Shown: one piece after another, positions 62,028-64,000 of the stretch | How the letters are laid out: each line of letters opens with the position of its first letter | Position numbering within the stretch: the stretch's first letter is position 1 | Assembly (NCBI GenBank): GCA_029706075.1 | Contig: JAINUG010000007.1 | Location: 8,371,501 to 8,435,500 of the forward strand | Direction: 5' to 3' | DNA: 64,000 nucleotides | Origin: Aldrovandia affinis | Taxonomy: Eukaryota; Chordata; Actinopteri; Notacanthiformes; Halosauridae | Notes under the pieces: generated by a model | Seen by the model: the letters and a program-made list of their open reading frames with translations, nothing else | Database searches by the model: none | Told to the model about the DNA's origin: nothing | Translations under genes and position numbers: made by a program

Positions 62028-64000
62028 CTGCCAGGATAAAACAAAATAGAATAAAACAGATAAAAATAATAAATAATCTTTGAAGACTGCCAGGGGATTA
62101 CCAGAAAAATATCTGTGGGCAGGAGAATCAGACAATAGCTTCCTTGTGATTGAAAAATGGCTCCTGAAAAAGTTATGAATACTCCCCATGATGAGGAAAG
62201 CCCGCTCCAGATGGGGGATGAATTAATCTCACCAAACCACTGTTCAAACTCAAATATCTATCCATTATTAAAACTCAGCCTCCAGAACCATTAGTTATCA
62301 TGGCAGATGCTAACCCAAATTATATCTTTAGATTCATCACAGCTAGCTAAATATGACAATATTGTAGCCTAGTAAGCAAACGCTTGACTCCAGGTGTTTT
62401 GATGCTTGCTACGCTGCAGGCAGCATATGATGTTTTTGACTCTTGAAATATCAACGCAATAGGATTTAGTGAAATAATCTGACCCAAGATTCTGCTTATC
62501 AACATTAAACAAAAAAAAGTCTGATTCTCTTTTGTCACCAGCCGTGGACAGTATCGCCCGTTATGCTGACTGGACTGTTGCACTGTTGTGGGCACATTGG
62601 TCTCCTGTGAGATGGAGACTGCCCTGAGTGCCAGGCGAATCAAGGCTGCAGAGCGGTGCTGGTTGGTGCCCCTGCACCATGATGCAATTCCTTGGATTCC
62701 TCCAGGAGTGTTGGTGTAATGACTCCTCGCCGTGGCGTGGGGTTTATGGACAGGAGAGGGCAGGGCCAGTCATAGCAGGGAGATTTTTACCACTTTCTCT
62801 CTGCCTCCCCTAACACCTCATTTATAAACGGGGCCTCCTCTGCAGCCACCGCTGGCTTCCTGCTTCCCTCCCCTGCCCCACAGAGCACCCCTCTCTCCGG
62901 GCCGTGGGCCCACCGACGGTCCCGCCTGGCTGTGGACGGGCACTCCCAGCACCACACGATGGTGACACTCCCTCTCTCAATGACAACTTCATTTTATCCT
63001 ACGCTAACTACCATCAAATCACCATTTCCATGCAACTGGCTGTTTTTTTCATGTTTTTATGAGGTGAAACTATGAACGACAGAATAAAAAACAATATCTG
63101 CGATGGTTCTGTAACTGACACTTGGGATGGAATCTGACCCTCAGTAAAACCCACGGCGATGGCGGATTTGTTACTTGTTAGGGAGCTTGTGTCACTAATA
63201 GTAAACTAATACAGCTTTGAGCTTGAAGCTTTAGACAAGTGGAGGCCTTTTTTTCCCTATCCCTTCCATTTCCAAAAAATCTGGTTCAATTTGAGGCCAA
63301 GATTAGCAGGCCTCTGACAAACGAAGCGCTAATGGTACCAGGCTTTTGATTAGAGAGTAGCTCACAGTTTGATTTGAGGATTCCCAGCACCAGCTCTCGA
63401 GAGTTATCTGCTGTTTATGACAGGGGGAGAAAAAGGACCGAAGGACCAGGCTCACAGTGCACAAGGTGGGGCTGACTCATGTGCTAATCTCTACAATTCC
63501 CTTATTTTGGAATCTTTCTGTTCCTCCTAGTTGAAAACAAAATGCAGGCGGCATTTAAGGAATGCAAGCTAATTTTGCGTCGGTCCAGACTGTCTGCATA
63601 TAAACGATTCCCCAAAGTAGCTGGAGATGGGAGCTGGATGAGGCCCTCCACATTCTGAAAGACTGCTAGGCACTAATCTGGATAAGGAATTCAAAAGGAA
63701 ACCAGTAGTACATCACGCAGAGTTTATTTTGGCCTGCTGAGAGCTGCTGTTCAGCTCGTGACCTTTGAGCACACAGAGCTGAATTTACACCATCCATTCT
63801 ACAGGTATACACTCGTCAGGACACATGCACATACATCGCCAGCGTGAACACAACGTAAAGGAACCGTCAGTACGTATGTAACAAGGACAATCTATCTACT
63901 GCCAAGCACAGCAATACTCATTTAAGTATATGCCAAGTATGCAAATAGGAAATCCTGCCTTTGTTCTGTTTTATTTATTTTTCCAGGTATCTAAAAGTCT
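62028..64000 (-). other. wt1: wt1 intron 3 (part), to window edge
   Basis: No match to wt1 exons 3, 2 or 1 was found on the minus strand. There is a GC-rich patch at 62820-62960. No transposon recognised. Confidence 0.6.

Noticed and set aside
62028-64000. Search for wt1 exons 1-3
   Set aside because: No stretch coding the expected YSVPPPVYGCHTPTDSC or FKHEDPM words was seen. These exons must lie beyond the window.

Overview
The window is nuclear DNA from a ray-finned (teleost) fish. The reasons are a spliced vertebrate wt1 gene, very dense fish-type transposons (spliced IS630/Tc1-like, hAT, piggyBac, Tc1), L2- and CR1-group LINEs, tRNA-derived SINEs and chromodomain Ty3/Gypsy elements. The species cannot be named from the sequence alone.

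The only host gene I can defend is wt1 (Wilms tumour 1), on the minus strand across the right side (49475..62027). Six coding exons are present, matching human exons 4, 6, 7, 8, 9 and 10. They carry the four zinc fingers, the paired splice donors that make the -KTS/+KTS isoforms, and the stop codon. Exons 1-3 lie beyond the right edge. Exon 4 joins exon 6 in phase, as expected for a fish gene without the mammalian 17-residue exon 5. The wt1 introns hold a 5'-truncated CR1-group LINE with a long open reverse-transcriptase frame, a SINE, two hAT elements with clear 8-bp target duplications, and small fold-back elements.

The left 49 kb is a repeat-filled gene desert. 1..1320: L2-type LINE endonuclease fragment, then a CA repeat. 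2014..4635: spliced IS630-like DNA transposon (copy 1) with a SINE in its right terminal repeat. 5204..13664: second IS630-like transposon, split by a Gypsy element (6958..12237) and carrying hAT pieces and a palindromic insert. 13797..15314: piggyBac-type element flanked by TTAA. 17877..18941: inverted-repeat elements, one with a Tc1 fragment. 21474..23100: two hAT elements, one with fused ends of a ZMYM1-like transposase. 23629..24022: SINE with an 11-bp target duplication. 24585..25990: CR1-group LINE fragment. 26012..31310: second, nearly whole Gypsy element. 31393..31769: fold-back element. 32309..33335: third IS630-like fragment. 33491..35139: old rearranged Gypsy remnant. 36940..38262: L2 LINE with a SINE sharing its 3' tail directly behind it. 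42481..42819: decayed THAP-domain exon. 44664..46371: degraded hAT.

I found no clearly new biological system. The best leads are the three divergent spliced IS630-like transposases in one locus, the adjacent SINE/LINE pair with a shared tail, the palindromic insert at 12451..12695 with 14-bp target duplications, the fold-back element at 31.4 kb, and the conserved KTS splice switch.
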